Under the pieces are notes generated by a model that saw only the letters and a program-made list of their open reading frames with translations, ran no database searches and was not told the origin of the DNA. The translations under genes were made by a program, and so were the position numbers. A stretch of 29,161 bases of DNA from an uncultured Bacillaceae bacterium (GTDB taxonomy: Bacteria; Bacillota; Bacilli; Bacillales; Caldibacillaceae): NCBI GenBank assembly GCA_937983015.1, contig CALKAK010000175.1:1-29161 (forward strand), in the 5' to 3' direction. The first letter of the stretch is position 1. Every line of letters starts with the position of its first letter. Shown in pieces: positions 7,878-17,267 of the stretch.

Positions 7878-8567
7878 GTGCTTGAATCTCTAAAAAGGAT
7901 CGTATTTGAAGCGAATCAAGCTCTGCCCAAATATAACCTGGTTACGTTTACGTGGGGAAATGTAAGCGGAATCGATCGGGAAAAAGGTCTGGTGGTTATT
8001 AAACCGAGTGGAGTCAAATATGAAGAAATGACGGTTGATGATATGGTTGTTGTTGATTTAGATGGGAATGTGATTGAAGGACATTTAAAACCGTCATCTG
8101 ATACTCCGACTCATCTAGTATTATATAAAAACTTTCCTGAAATAGGGGGAATAGTACATACTCACTCACCCTGGGCAACATCCTGGGCACAAGCCGGAAA
8201 AGCGATCCCGCCCCTTGGTACAACACATGCTGATTATTTTTATGGTGCTATCCCATGCACACGACCGATGACAACAGATGAAATTAAAAATCATTACGAG
8301 TTAGAAACTGGCCATGTGATTGTTGAAACCTTCAAGAATATTGATCCAATGGCAGTACCCGGAGTACTCGTTCACGGCCACGGACCGTTCAACTGGGGAA
8401 AAGATCCTTTAGAAGCCGTTCACAACGCGGTGGTGATGGAAGAAGTGGCCAAATTAGCCTTCAGAACGATCGTGTTAAATCCGGACATAAGGGTTCTTGA
8501 TCAAAATTTACAGGACAAACATTATTTTAGAAAACATGGCGAGAACGCTTACTACGGGCAAGGTTAA
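7878..8567 (+). CDS. araD: L-ribulose-5-phosphate 4-epimerase
   Basis: Class II aldolase/AraD family, 229 residues (usual length about 230). Converts L-ribulose 5-phosphate to D-xylulose 5-phosphate, which enters the pentose phosphate pathway. Zn ligands are visible: H94 and H96 in VHTHSPW and a histidine of VHGHGPFNWG (H166/H168). D75 in SSDTPTH matches the E. coli catalytic Asp76 region, and GNVSG and KPSG are substrate-binding loops. The start is GTG at 7878, supported by GAGGAGG 7 nt upstream; there is no competing ATG. The stop is 51 bases before araA, with which it forms an operon. The B. subtilis order is araA-araB-araD, so gene order differs here. Confidence 0.95.
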   Translation: MLESLKRIVFEANQALPKYNLVTFTWGNVSGIDREKGLVVIKPSGVKYEEMTVDDMVVVDLDGNVIEGHLKPSSDTPTHLVLYKNFPEIGGIVHTHSPWATSWAQAGKAIPPLGTTHADYFYGAIPCTRPMTTDEIKNHYELETGHVIVETFKNIDPMAVPGVLVHGHGPFNWGKDPLEAVHNAVVMEEVAKLAFRTIVLNPDIRVLDQNLQDKHYFRKHGENAYYGQG

Positions 8568-8618
8568 TAAGGATATTCAGGATAGTACGAAAAAATTTTT
8601 TATAAGGAGTTCGATACA

Positions 8619-10097
8619 ATGTTAACCGTGAAACCTTATAAGTTCTGGTTTGTAACAGGTAGTCAGCATTTGTATGGTGAGGAAACATTACGCCAAGTTG
8701 AAGAAAACTCCCGTGCATTGGTAAAAGGTTTAAACGAAATCGGGAATTTGCCCAACGAAATTGAATTTAAAGGTGTTTTAACAACCGCAGACGAAATCCT
8801 ATCATTGATTTTGCAGGCAAATAATGATGAAAATTGTGCCGGTATTATTACATGGATGCATACATTCTCACCGGCCAAGATGTGGATTACCGGTTTATCT
8901 TCCTTGCAAAAGCCATTGCTGCATCTGGCAACCCAATATAATCGAGATATCCCCTGGGATACGATCGATATGGACTTTATGAATTTGAACCAGGCCGCTC
9001 ACGGAGATCGGGAATTCGGTTATATCGTAACGAGATTAAATATTCCTAGAAAAGTGATTTTTGGCCACTGGAAAGATGAAAAGGTTCATGAACGGATACG
9101 TTCGTGGATGAAAGTTGCCGTTGCGGTCGTAGAAAGCAAGAATATTAAAGTGGCTCGCTTCGGCGATAATATGCGGAGTGTGGCCGTCACTGAAGGCGAT
9201 AAAGTAAATGCCCATGCAAAATTTGGCTGGACTGTTGATTATTATGGCATCGGTGATCTAGTTGCCAAGATGAAAGAGATCAGCAACAGCGAAGTCGATC
9301 GGTTGTTTGCAGAATATGAAGATCTGTATGATTTAGAGCCTGAAGCCCTAAAACCGGGTCCTGTGCAAGAAGCGATAAAAGAACAGGCACGAATTGAATT
9401 AGCACTAGAGGCATTTTTAGAAGAAGGAAATTATAACGCTTTCACAACGAACTTTGAAGACTTACACGGTATGAAACAATTGCCGGGATTGGCGGCACAA
9501 CGTCTCATGGCAAAAGGCTATGGTTTTGCCGGTGAAGGAGACTGGAAAACGGCTGCCTTATTGCGTCTGATGAAAATTATGTCCGATAATAAAGATACAA
9601 CCTTTATGGAAGATTATACGTATCACCTGGATCCCGACAATGAACTGATCCTCGGTTCGCATATGTTAGAAATTTGTCCAACAGTCGCCGCAACGAAACC
9701 GAAAATTATCGTCCGTCCGCTAAGCATCGGCGGAAAAGAAGATCCGGCCCGCTTGATATTCGATGGTAAATCCGGCGAAGGAATCGTCGCCTCGATCATC
9801 CAACTGGATGGACGTTATCGTCTTATCGTCAACGAAATTGACGCCATTCAACCGACGAAAGAAACTCCGAACTTGCCGGTTGCCAAAGTATTATGGAAAC
9901 CGCGTCCCTCCTTAACAGAAGCAACAGAAGCATGGATTTACTCTGGTGGAGCACACCATACGGTGCTGTCCTTAACAGTGACAAAGGAACAGTTGTACGA
10001 GTTTGCGAATATGTTCAATATTGAATGTGTCATCATTGATGAACGACTGGACCTTCAAGAATTACGGACAAATTTGCGACTGATGGCAAAGCAGTAA
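8619..10097 (+). CDS. araA: L-arabinose isomerase
   Basis: Interconverts L-arabinose and L-ribulose using Mn2+; 492 residues, the usual length for Firmicutes. Family motifs are clear: the N-terminal FVTGSQHLYG, the active-site stretch GYGFAGEGDWKTAAL (metal-binding glutamate), FMEDYTYHL and LGSHMLEICP (second glutamate and a histidine), and GGAHHTVLS (C-terminal histidine). TAAGGAG lies 10-11 nt upstream of the ATG. It is second in the araDA operon under the AraR-repressed promoter at 7794-7822 and is followed by a palindromic terminator. Confidence 0.97.
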   Translation: MLTVKPYKFWFVTGSQHLYGEETLRQVEENSRALVKGLNEIGNLPNEIEFKGVLTTADEILSLILQANNDENCAGIITWMHTFSPAKMWITGLSSLQKPLLHLATQYNRDIPWDTIDMDFMNLNQAAHGDREFGYIVTRLNIPRKVIFGHWKDEKVHERIRSWMKVAVAVVESKNIKVARFGDNMRSVAVTEGDKVNAHAKFGWTVDYYGIGDLVAKMKEISNSEVDRLFAEYEDLYDLEPEALKPGPVQEAIKEQARIELALEAFLEEGNYNAFTTNFEDLHGMKQLPGLAAQRLMAKGYGFAGEGDWKTAALLRLMKIMSDNKDTTFMEDYTYHLDPDNELILGSHMLEICPTVAATKPKIIVRPLSIGGKEDPARLIFDGKSGEGIVASIIQLDGRYRLIVNEIDAIQPTKETPNLPVAKVLWKPRPSLTEATEAWIYSGGAHHTVLSLTVTKEQLYEFANMFNIECVIIDERLDLQELRTNLRLMAKQ

Positions 10098-10256
10098 TAA
10101 TGTATGAATCGGTAAAATCACTATATACGGAGTCATGAGAGTATAAATGTATGAATCTACTCAATGGGCAAGAAATCTCTCAGTTTGCTTGCCATAAATT
10201 ACCTTTTCCTCTGAAAAGCAAAATGAATTTCATGAGAACTAGGATTTACGGTGAAA

Positions 10257-10286
10257 AAAGTCTGGTGGCAATTGCCACCAGACTTT
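10257..10286. terminator. Palindromic terminator after araDA
   Basis: A perfect 30-base palindrome with half-site AAAGTCTGGTGGCAA. On the plus strand the tail is CTTTCATTCG, weak in T. On the minus strand the tail is CTTTTTTCACC, stronger. It probably ends araDA and blocks antisense transcription. Confidence 0.7.
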
Positions 10287-10403
10287 CATTCGTTCCGATT
10301 TCCCAGCTTTAATTCAATTTTATCATACATTCGCTTCTTTTTTTGTTGAGGTCATAGTCAATACTTAACTACAAAAAAATTAAGGTTGTATGTTATGATT
10401 TTG

Positions 10404-10432
10404 TTGAATAAATAACATTTTAAATCTAATAT
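10404..10432 (+). promoter_or_regulatory. Candidate araR promoter
   Basis: TTGAAT, a 17-nt spacer and TAATAT. The region is AT-rich, so chance matches are easy, and the implied leader is about 195 nt long. Confidence 0.3.
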
Positions 10433-10634
10433 GTTAATTATTTTACAAACACATTTATTAACGTTAAAAATTATCATAATTATAGGGAACTACCATGCAT
10501 CTCCATCTCGGTAATACAAGGTTTAAAACCGAAATTGCAGTGAGAAAATGATGATAATACGGTTTTTTCCTTTTTAAAAAGTTTAAATAGTATTGTATTT
10601 CCATCTGAATAAGTAGTTGATACGGAGGTAACAA

Positions 10635-11756
10635 ATGTCTGAAATTAAATATAAAAAAATAAAAAAATGGCTCATGACCAATATATTAAATGGAACATTA
10701 CAACCCAATCAAAAAATATATTCTGAAAGTGAACTGATGAATATTTTCAATGTCAGTAGACATACTGTCCGGTTAGCGATCGGCGAGTTAGTCTCTGAAG
10801 GATGGCTCTATAAAAGACAAGGTTCGGGTACTTTTGTGACAAACAAAATTCTTGAAAGACATATTACCCCCGATCAATACCAACGAAGAATTGCAATCGT
10901 CACTACCTATATTTCAGAATATATTTTCCCTTCAATTATTCGAGGTGCGGAAAACGTTCTCCGGAATGAAGGATTTCAAATCAGTTTGTTTAGTACAAAC
11001 AATAATTATGAAAATGAAAAAAACATTTTAGAAAGTATCATTACCCAAAATTTTGACGGTCTGATCATCGAACCGACAAAAAGCGCCTCTTTTAATCCGA
11101 ATATCAACTATTATCTAAATATTGAAACTTTAGGTATTCCATATATCATGATCAACGCCTATTATGACGTTCTGGAACCTACAAGTATTTTACTAGATGA
11201 TGAAAAAGGCGGCTTTTTACAAACCGAACATTTAATCAAGTTAGGACATCGAAATATACTAGGTTTTTTTAAGACTGATGATATGCAAGGGACAAAAAGA
11301 TTGAAGGGATATTTAAAAGCCCATCGACATTACGGGATTCCGATCAATAAACAAAATATTATCACTTACACGACTGAAGAAAAATTTACCAGGCCAGCAA
11401 AAATATTAGACGAAATTTTAAGCAGTTCCGTTGATCCCCCGACAGCCATCGTTTGCTATAATGACGAACTTGCCATCATTTTATTAGACGTTCTTAGAAA
11501 TAGGAAGATACAAATTCCCGAAGAAATCTCCATTGTTGGCTTTGACGATTCCTTTTTAGCTGAAGTGACAGAAGTAAAGTTGACGACAATCAAACATCCG
11601 AAAATGGAGTTGGGCGAAATAGCCGCGAAGAAAATTATTGATTTAATCCTTTATAAAGAAGGGAAACACGACCTTGAAAAGGATGATCTTTTTGATAGTT
11701 ATATTTTTGAACCTGAGTTAGTTATAAGAAGTTCCACAGCCGAGATCAAAAAATAA
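10635..11756 (+). CDS. araR: Arabinose repressor AraR
   Basis: Chimeric regulator of 373 residues (B. subtilis AraR is about 362). An N-terminal GntR-type winged helix (about residues 1-75, with SESELMNIFNVSRHTVRLAI and RQGSGTFV) is joined to a LacI/GalR-type sugar-binding domain (about 85-370, with IAIVTTYISEYIFP, LGHRNILGF, TAIVCYNDELA and ISIVGFDDSFLAE). L-arabinose binding releases it from its operators. GGAGG lies about 7 nt before the ATG at 10635. It is monocistronic. AraR-like operators occur at the abfA, araDA and kinase promoters in this window, which makes those genes its expected regulon. The GntR plus LacI fusion is diagnostic for AraR among Firmicutes. Confidence 0.93.
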   Translation: MSEIKYKKIKKWLMTNILNGTLQPNQKIYSESELMNIFNVSRHTVRLAIGELVSEGWLYKRQGSGTFVTNKILERHITPDQYQRRIAIVTTYISEYIFPSIIRGAENVLRNEGFQISLFSTNNNYENEKNILESIITQNFDGLIIEPTKSASFNPNINYYLNIETLGIPYIMINAYYDVLEPTSILLDDEKGGFLQTEHLIKLGHRNILGFFKTDDMQGTKRLKGYLKAHRHYGIPINKQNIITYTTEEKFTRPAKILDEILSSSVDPPTAIVCYNDELAIILLDVLRNRKIQIPEEISIVGFDDSFLAEVTEVKLTTIKHPKMELGEIAAKKIIDLILYKEGKHDLEKDDLFDSYIFEPELVIRSSTAEIKK

Positions 11757-12346
11757 ATTATCTCCATATCATCACTTTTCTTAAAAGCGATTCGCCAATG
11801 CCATCGTTTTTGACGAATACGAAAACATATATCAATCTAGTTTGCATTCCCGGCAAAAAATCCGGTCGAGTCATAATTTGTTTCATTGTAGAAAAAATGG
11901 ATGATGCAAAGAGGATCAAAAGTTTTAAAATCTATAAAGTTTTCATTATTTTACATCAGTCGAGAATAGATATTTACAAAACCGCTCCCTGTATTCATTA
12001 AATGTTCGCTCGTTTTTATACAGTCACAATAAACGGATTTTGAAGGTCAATCTCAGGAAAAATAATATATGAATTTTAATTAGTTGAAAAAGTTATTTTA
12101 AAAAAAGATCCGGTAACAAACAAGTTCATCCAGCCCCGAATGGACTGACCGGTAAAAAAACACACGATCAGCGCTTCATCGTAAGGGAATTTTCTTAATC
12201 CCTATCATCTTTTATGTGCTGCGCACTTTTCATTGTTTGCAGCAAAAACGTCTTAATCTGTGTATAGCTATTTCACTCGCAATGCCGCCTTCCAAAATGC
12301 TTAACAATTTAGTTGTGATATCCTAATTCATTCTTGTGAAGCTTCC

Positions 12347-12389
12347 AAAAAACAAGTCCCACGGACAATTGTGTGGAACTTGTTTTTTT
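12347..12389. terminator. Bidirectional terminator between araR and the aguA operon
   Basis: Arms AAAAAACAAGT and ACTTGTTTTTT, extended inward by CCAC/GTGG after one mismatch, around a 10-nt loop. T-runs occur on both strands. It is the best candidate for the ends of araR (plus) and the uxuB-aguA operon (minus), although it is some 480 bases after aguA. Confidence 0.7.
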
Positions 12390-12818
12390 ATCTCTTCACA
12401 TTTTTCCTTTCCGCCTTTATACGAGTGAGAACGACCGCATCAAAAAGTGTTGCGAAAATCATGTCACCGGATGAATCCGGTGCCGAGTTAACGCCACCGA
12501 ATAAAACATATCTAGCCCTCCTAAAAGGCTTTCTGTGTATTAACGTAAGTACAATCATTTATATCTTTGATACGCTAACCCCCATCCGCAGCGATCCACC
12601 ATGCTTCGCATCGGTTCATCCGAAATGATTGCTATGTAATACGGATTCGTGAACACAATGATGCACGGGCGGTTTTCCCGAGGGCTGTTCTAAAAAGCCT
12701 TATGCTTCTGCCTCATATATTTCTATCTAGACATGTCGCTCTCTCATGGATGGGCGAAAAACTTGCGCCAGAAAATTCCAGTCGCGATGAACGGCCAATC
12801 TGGATTTTCGACGATCAC
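12388..12818 (-). pseudogene. Possible broken gene downstream of aguA, unidentified
   Basis: Directly after aguA the minus strand has a strong Shine-Dalgarno (GGGGAGG near 12819-12825) and a frame beginning GTG at 12818 that reads IVENPDWPFIATGIFW before TGA at 12744. The same frame continues through TAG at 12723 and TAG at 12690 into a 44-codon stretch with PCIIVFTNPYYIAIISDEP, ending in TGA at 12555. That TGA overlaps the ATG of a 56-codon frame (12558-12388, with LFGGVNSAPDSSGDMIFATL) whose stop lies on the terminator hairpin. The fragments do not match a family I recognise. They may be remains of one decayed gene or chance open frames; I favour neither strongly. Confidence 0.25.
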
Positions 12819-12872
12819 CTCCCCTTACATCTTTCCTGTAAATCGCGATGCTTGCTTCTTCTCTATAAAAGT

Positions 12873-14951
12873 CTAGCGATAAATTTTCCTTCCTTTTTCA
12901 TCATCGATTCCCGATTTGCGGTAAAAATACGTATTGATCACATCTCGCCATTCTTTTGCGTGCTCCACCTGGATCTCCAGTCTTTCAAGGACGTCTTTGA
13001 ACCGTTCTTTATCGATTTTTCCTTCTAAAGATTCCCATGTTTCCTTTAACCATTGCGCCTGTTCCACCCCTTCAAAATGGGTGTCGTAAATATGTTGGAT
13101 GACGGTTTTCCCGGATTTCAGGCGGTGGGTGTAGGGTACATGGTGGAAGAATAAGAGTAATTCATCCGGACATGTCTCCAGTGATTCATACATGCTGGCA
13201 TTCGGCTCATGGTATTGGGCGGTATATCCGGTCCCCGTTTTCACCGTCCGGTCGACACCGATTCCCTGCCAGTCGGCAAAATGATACGTTCCCCATTGCG
13301 AATATTCGTACCCGTCCACATTGGGACCGTAGTGGTGGTGTGGATTGACCATCCAACCAACACCGAGTGGCGCGGTGTAGTTTTCATAAATTTCCGGGGA
13401 TTTCAAGAGCATCTCTTTAATTTTCGCGATCACTTCTTTGTCGTGACCGAAGGTCTGTTCGATCCATTCTTCGGCAATTTCTTCACTCGTTAAATCAGGA
13501 TTCCATGTGAGGCGGCCGTATCCGTAAAGATTGGCCTGCGCCAGCGTGTGTCCGGTCCAGTTATAGTTGCTACCGACATTGACAACACCGGCGATACCGC
13601 TATGTTTAAAATTAAATAACGAGCCGGCAACAATTTTCTTTACGAAAGATCCCTCACCTTTTGCATACGTATCAAATTCCAGTACTTCTTTCCACATCGG
13701 TACGAGATAGAAAAGATGTTTCTGCTGACCCGTGTACTCCTGGGTGATCTGGAACTCCATCATTTGATTCGTCTTTTCCATCGCTCCGAACAAAGGCGAG
13801 ACAGGCTCCCGGACCTGAAAATCCATCGGTCCGTTTTTAATTTGCAAAATCACATTCGGCAAAAATTGCCCATCGAGCGGTTTGAAATGATCATAAGCTG
13901 CGCGGGCCCGGTCCGTACTTCGGTCACGCCAGTCCTGTTTATGGTTGTATACGAAACAGCGCCAGATGACGATACCGCCAAAAGGCTCGAGAGCTTCGGC
14001 AAGCATGTTCGCACCATCGACATGGTTTCTCCCGTACTCAAAAGGTCCCGGTTGACCTTCCGAGTCGGCTTTTACAAGGAAACCACCAAAATCAGGGACA
14101 TGTTGATAAATGATTTTGACTTGATCTTTCCACCACTGGCGAACTTTTTCATCATAAGGATCCGCTGAATCCAGTTTTCCGATAAAGATCGGAGAGGCGA
14201 AACTCACGCTTATAAACAACTTGATACCGTACGCCCGGAAAATTGCAGCGATCTTTGCTACTTCTCCGAGATACTTTTCTGTGATTAAGTGCATCGCTTC
14301 AGGATGGACGTTCACATTATTAATCGAAATCGCGTTGATGCCGACGGATGCCAGGAGCCGGGCATAATCTTGAATCCGCTCTTTATCTTCTGTTATTTGA
14401 TAGTCATGATAAAAGATGGAATTCCCCGCATATCCTCTTTCAATACTGCCGTCCATATTATCCCAGTGGTTAATCATCCGGAGTTCATTTACAGGGTTTT
14501 CTACAATCGACATCCCTTTTAATGAACGGCGGCGCTGCAATTGCCGTAACAGATGAAAGACGCCGTATAAAACCCCTTTTTCCGATTGACCAACTAACAG
14601 GAGACGGGACGAGTCCTTCCCGGTGATGTCTTCGATAAAGAAACCATCCGTTTTTAAGGACTGAATCTTCTCCGGTAAAAGATGCGGATCTATGGCTTCT
14701 GCGGTTCCGATTACAATCCCGTTCCGCATATTTTCTTCAGTTTTTATTTCTGATTCAAACCCGAGCATAGCCTGAATTCCGGACTGTAATTCCAATACCG
14801 CTGTTTGCAAAATTTCCCCTTCGCCATAAAGGGTAATCGTCTCCAAATACGATTTGTATTCCGTCTTTAAATTAGAATTGTGAACTGGTTCATACTGCAG
14901 CCAGCAAGCATAGCTTTTCGGATGTTCTTTTTTCAAAACTTCCGCTCTCAT
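12873..14951 (-). CDS. aguA: Xylan alpha-1,2-glucuronidase, GH67
   Basis: Removes 4-O-methyl-D-glucuronic acid from the non-reducing-end xylose of short aldouronic acids. About 692 residues; Geobacillus AguA has 679. It has the family layout of an N-terminal beta-sandwich (about 1-150), a central barrel and a helical C-terminal domain. The acid is E298 in VKADSEGQPGP; D377 (GPMDFQVRE) and E405 (QITQEYTGQ) lie at the same spacing as E285/D364/E392 of the Geobacillus enzyme. There is no signal peptide, so it is cytosolic and depends on an aldouronate importer, which the ABC genes at 25-28 kb could supply. The start at 14951 is preferred because GAGGAG is 9 nt upstream; the ATG at 14957 is only 3 nt from it. 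Last gene of the uxuB-kdgK-uxuA-aguA operon, 22 bases after uxuA. Confidence 0.95.
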   Translation of the reverse strand: MRAEVLKKEHPKSYACWLQYEPVHNSNLKTEYKSYLETITLYGEGEILQTAVLELQSGIQAMLGFESEIKTEENMRNGIVIGTAEAIDPHLLPEKIQSLKTDGFFIEDITGKDSSRLLLVGQSEKGVLYGVFHLLRQLQRRRSLKGMSIVENPVNELRMINHWDNMDGSIERGYAGNSIFYHDYQITEDKERIQDYARLLASVGINAISINNVNVHPEAMHLITEKYLGEVAKIAAIFRAYGIKLFISVSFASPIFIGKLDSADPYDEKVRQWWKDQVKIIYQHVPDFGGFLVKADSEGQPGPFEYGRNHVDGANMLAEALEPFGGIVIWRCFVYNHKQDWRDRSTDRARAAYDHFKPLDGQFLPNVILQIKNGPMDFQVREPVSPLFGAMEKTNQMMEFQITQEYTGQQKHLFYLVPMWKEVLEFDTYAKGEGSFVKKIVAGSLFNFKHSGIAGVVNVGSNYNWTGHTLAQANLYGYGRLTWNPDLTSEEIAEEWIEQTFGHDKEVIAKIKEMLLKSPEIYENYTAPLGVGWMVNPHHHYGPNVDGYEYSQWGTYHFADWQGIGVDRTVKTGTGYTAQYHEPNASMYESLETCPDELLLFFHHVPYTHRLKSGKTVIQHIYDTHFEGVEQAQWLKETWESLEGKIDKERFKDVLERLEIQVEHAKEWRDVINTYFYRKSGIDDEKGRKIYR

Positions 14952-14973
14952 GACCATCCACTCCTCATTCTTT

Positions 14974-16041
14974 TTACATCCGTTCTAACGTATCCCAGAT
15001 TCCCAGCATGTACATGATGCCGAGGGCGCGGTCATACAGACCATAACCCGGTCTTGCTTCTTCACCCCAGATCATGCGACCGTGGTCCGGACGTAAATAC
15101 CCATTAAAACCTTCTTCATGCAGAACCTTGATGATACCGACGATATCGAGCGACCCGTCCGCAACCCGGTGAGATGTTTCGATAAAATCGCCATTTTCAT
15201 AGATCTTGATGTTACGCACGTGGACAAAAGGAACGCGACCTTTGCGTACGAAATGCCGGAAAATCTCAACGACATCATTGTCCGGACTAGCACCGAGAGA
15301 ACCGGAACAAAGGGTTATACCGTTGGACGGACTATCGACTAAATTGATGATCCGTTCTAGATTTTCTTTATTCGTAACAATTCGCGGCAAACCGAAGACA
15401 GACCAGGGCGGATCATCTGGATGGATCGCCATCTTGATGCCGTTTTCTTCAGCAACGGGTATGATCTTTTCGAGGAAGTATTTCAAATTGGCGAATAAAT
15501 CTTCTTCTGTTACATCTTTATACTGTGCGAATAGTTTTTTGATATCTTCCAGCCTCTCCGCTTCCCAGCCGGGAAGAGAAAATCCCTTCGACCCCTTTTC
15601 CATATTTTCGATCATTTCCTCGGCACTGAGATTTTCAATTTTCGCTTTTTCGAAAAACATCGCGTTCGACCCGTCCGGCAAGTTTTTCGCCAGATCGGTG
15701 CGGATCCAGTCAAAGACCGGCATAAAATTGTAGCAGATCACTTTGATACCCGCCCTGGCAAGATTGCGGATCGTCTCTTTATAGTTTTCAATATAGCGGT
15801 CCCGGGAAGGGAGTCCAAGTTTAATATCTTCATGGACATTGACACTTTCAACAACTTCAAATTTCAGACCGTAATCGTTGATTTCCTTTTTCAAAGCCAT
15901 AATGCGGTCGAGTGGCCATACTTCCCCGACGGGGATATCGTACAGTGCCGATACGATTCCATCCATCCCGGGAATCTGCCGGATTTCTTCGAGAGTTACA
16001 CTATCATCGGCCTTTCCAAACCAGCGAAAAGTGATTTTCAT
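14974..16041 (-). CDS. uxuA: D-mannonate dehydratase
   Basis: Dehydrates D-mannonate to 2-keto-3-deoxy-D-gluconate, the third step of glucuronate catabolism. It is a TIM-barrel metalloenzyme of the UxuA family, about 355 residues (usual 350-390). Metal-site motifs seen are AIHPDDPPW, LCSGSLG, VHVRNI and RPDHGRM; WFG and PVGEVW near the N-terminus are also typical. The ATG at 16041 is chosen because AGGGGG lies 9 nt upstream; the ATG at 16047 is only 3 nt from it. It lies between kdgK and aguA in one operon, so release of glucuronate and its breakdown are co-expressed. Confidence 0.95.
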   Translation of the reverse strand: MKITFRWFGKADDSVTLEEIRQIPGMDGIVSALYDIPVGEVWPLDRIMALKKEINDYGLKFEVVESVNVHEDIKLGLPSRDRYIENYKETIRNLARAGIKVICYNFMPVFDWIRTDLAKNLPDGSNAMFFEKAKIENLSAEEMIENMEKGSKGFSLPGWEAERLEDIKKLFAQYKDVTEEDLFANLKYFLEKIIPVAEENGIKMAIHPDDPPWSVFGLPRIVTNKENLERIINLVDSPSNGITLCSGSLGASPDNDVVEIFRHFVRKGRVPFVHVRNIKIYENGDFIETSHRVADGSLDIVGIIKVLHEEGFNGYLRPDHGRMIWGEEARPGYGLYDRALGIMYMLGIWDTLERM

Positions 16042-16088
16042 CCACATGAACCCCCTTTATTTTCTATCCATGTCGATTCTAGAAAACA

Positions 16089-17102
16089 TTAGCGTCTGAT
16101 TCCAGGCGGTTGTTTTTGAAACTCCTGTATATCCTGTAAGCCGAGGAGATTCGCATCGCCTTCAATTGTATGTTTTAAAGCGAAACAGCTCATCGCAAAA
16201 TCAATGGCTTCCTGCGGTTTTTTGCAGGTTAATAACGCATAAATAATTCCGGCGGAAAAAGCATCCCCCGCTCCAACGCGGTCAACGATTTCCACCTCTT
16301 GTTCCGGGGCGACATAAAAGTTTGTGCCGTCGGAAAGCACTGCCTGTAGGCGGTGGCGGTGTACAGATAATTGCTCGCGGCGCGTAACTGCGAGAAAAGG
16401 AATGTCATAGATTGTCTGTATTTCCCGCATCATTTCCTGATAGTCGGCAAGGTCCGCATCGACCGGCAGCCGATCTTTTTTATCCTTTCCTGTTTCATCC
16501 GGTAATTCCAGCGGCTCGATGCCGATGCAGACATCGACATACGGAATCAGTTCTGTCATTTTCTTCCGCGCTACGTGAATTGGCCATAATGCCTGGCGGT
16601 AATTTAAATCACAGCTCGTAGTAAGCCCCATCTCCTTAGCTTTTTGCAGGGCGGTCTTCGTTATTTGAAACAGTTCTTCACTTAATGCCGCGGTGATGCC
16701 GCTGACATGAAACCAGTCCGCGTCGGAAAAAATCGCCGCAAAATTAAAATCAGCGGGACGGGCCGTGGCAAAACTGGAATGGTGCCTGTCGTATACGACT
16801 TGCGATGGACGAATTGAATATCCTTTTTCCAGAAAATAAATACCGAGCCGATCGCCGCCGTAAACGATATGATCTGTTGAAACTCCGTATCGGTTTAAGT
16901 ACTGGCGGGCGGCTTCACCGAGGGGATTTTGCGGCAGTCTCGTGACAAAATCTGTTTTTATACCAAAACGGGCCAGCGAAATGGCTACGTTCGCTTCACT
17001 GCCTCCGTATACCGCCTCAAAAGCTTGCGCCTGTTCGAAAAGCTGATATCCCGGTGGCGACAACCGCAGCATGATTTCACCGAAAGCCACTACTTTTTTC
17101 AA
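16089..17102 (-). CDS. kdgK: 2-keto-3-deoxygluconate kinase, PfkB family
   Basis: Phosphorylates 2-keto-3-deoxygluconate to KDPG. It is a ribokinase/PfkB-type kinase of about 337 residues with the N-terminal GG motif in AVYGGSEANVAISLARFG and the C-terminal ATP/anion-hole motif DRVGAGDAFSAGI containing the catalytic aspartate. The start is probably TTG at 17102: GGAGG is 8 nt upstream, and translation from there gives MKKVVAFGEIMLRLSPPG. The ATG codons at 17117 and 17123 lie in or upstream of the ribosome binding site. The aldolase gene kdgA needed for the last step is not in the window. Other PfkB sugar kinases are possible on sequence alone, but the operon makes KdgK very likely. Confidence 0.9.
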   Translation of the reverse strand: MKKVVAFGEIMLRLSPPGYQLFEQAQAFEAVYGGSEANVAISLARFGIKTDFVTRLPQNPLGEAARQYLNRYGVSTDHIVYGGDRLGIYFLEKGYSIRPSQVVYDRHHSSFATARPADFNFAAIFSDADWFHVSGITAALSEELFQITKTALQKAKEMGLTTSCDLNYRQALWPIHVARKKMTELIPYVDVCIGIEPLELPDETGKDKKDRLPVDADLADYQEMMREIQTIYDIPFLAVTRREQLSVHRHRLQAVLSDGTNFYVAPEQEVEIVDRVGAGDAFSAGIIYALLTCKKPQEAIDFAMSCFALKHTIEGDANLLGLQDIQEFQKQPPGIRR

Positions 17103-17267
17103 GATTGCTTCCTCCATTATCAAAATGTTCAGGTGGAATGACTAAAGCGTGGAACTCATCATCCAATAAGCACGATTTTCGAAAAAATGAAGGGATCGGT
17201 TGGAAAATGGTACGCGGATATGAAAAAATGGCGGGCGTACCCCGACCCGGGAACGGGGATTGCGTCC

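Larger units (their letters stand above)
10098..10634. other. Intergenic region between araA and araR
   Basis: Contains the araDA terminator palindrome (10257-10286), a candidate araR promoter (10404-10432) and a leader of about 200 nt with two mutually exclusive stems near 10508-10566. I did not find a clear AraR operator here, although AraR of B. subtilis is autoregulated. Confidence 0.45.
11757..12872. other. Gene-poor region between araR and aguA
   Basis: About 1.1 kb without an intact recognisable gene. It holds a bidirectional terminator (12347-12389) and a weaker two-part stem (12110-12152) followed on the minus strand by ATCTTTTTTT. On the minus strand after aguA there is a broken reading frame (described separately) that may be a gene remnant. 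The first 350 bases after araR show nothing I can name. Confidence 0.45.

Noticed and set aside
12465..12482. Hairpin CACCGGAT/ATCCGGTG
   Set aside because: No T-run on either strand and no nearby gene boundary; probably chance.
12371..12628. Plus-strand 85-codon open frame
   Set aside because: No ribosome binding site, it begins inside the terminator hairpin, and the minus strand in the same place is equally open; kept only as a possible remnant on the minus strand.
17124..17267. GGTACGC/GCGTACC and CCCCG/CGGGG stems between uxuB and kdgK
   Set aside because: Could be an mRNA processing or attenuation element, but there is no T-run and the stems compete; not strong enough to call as a terminator inside the operon.
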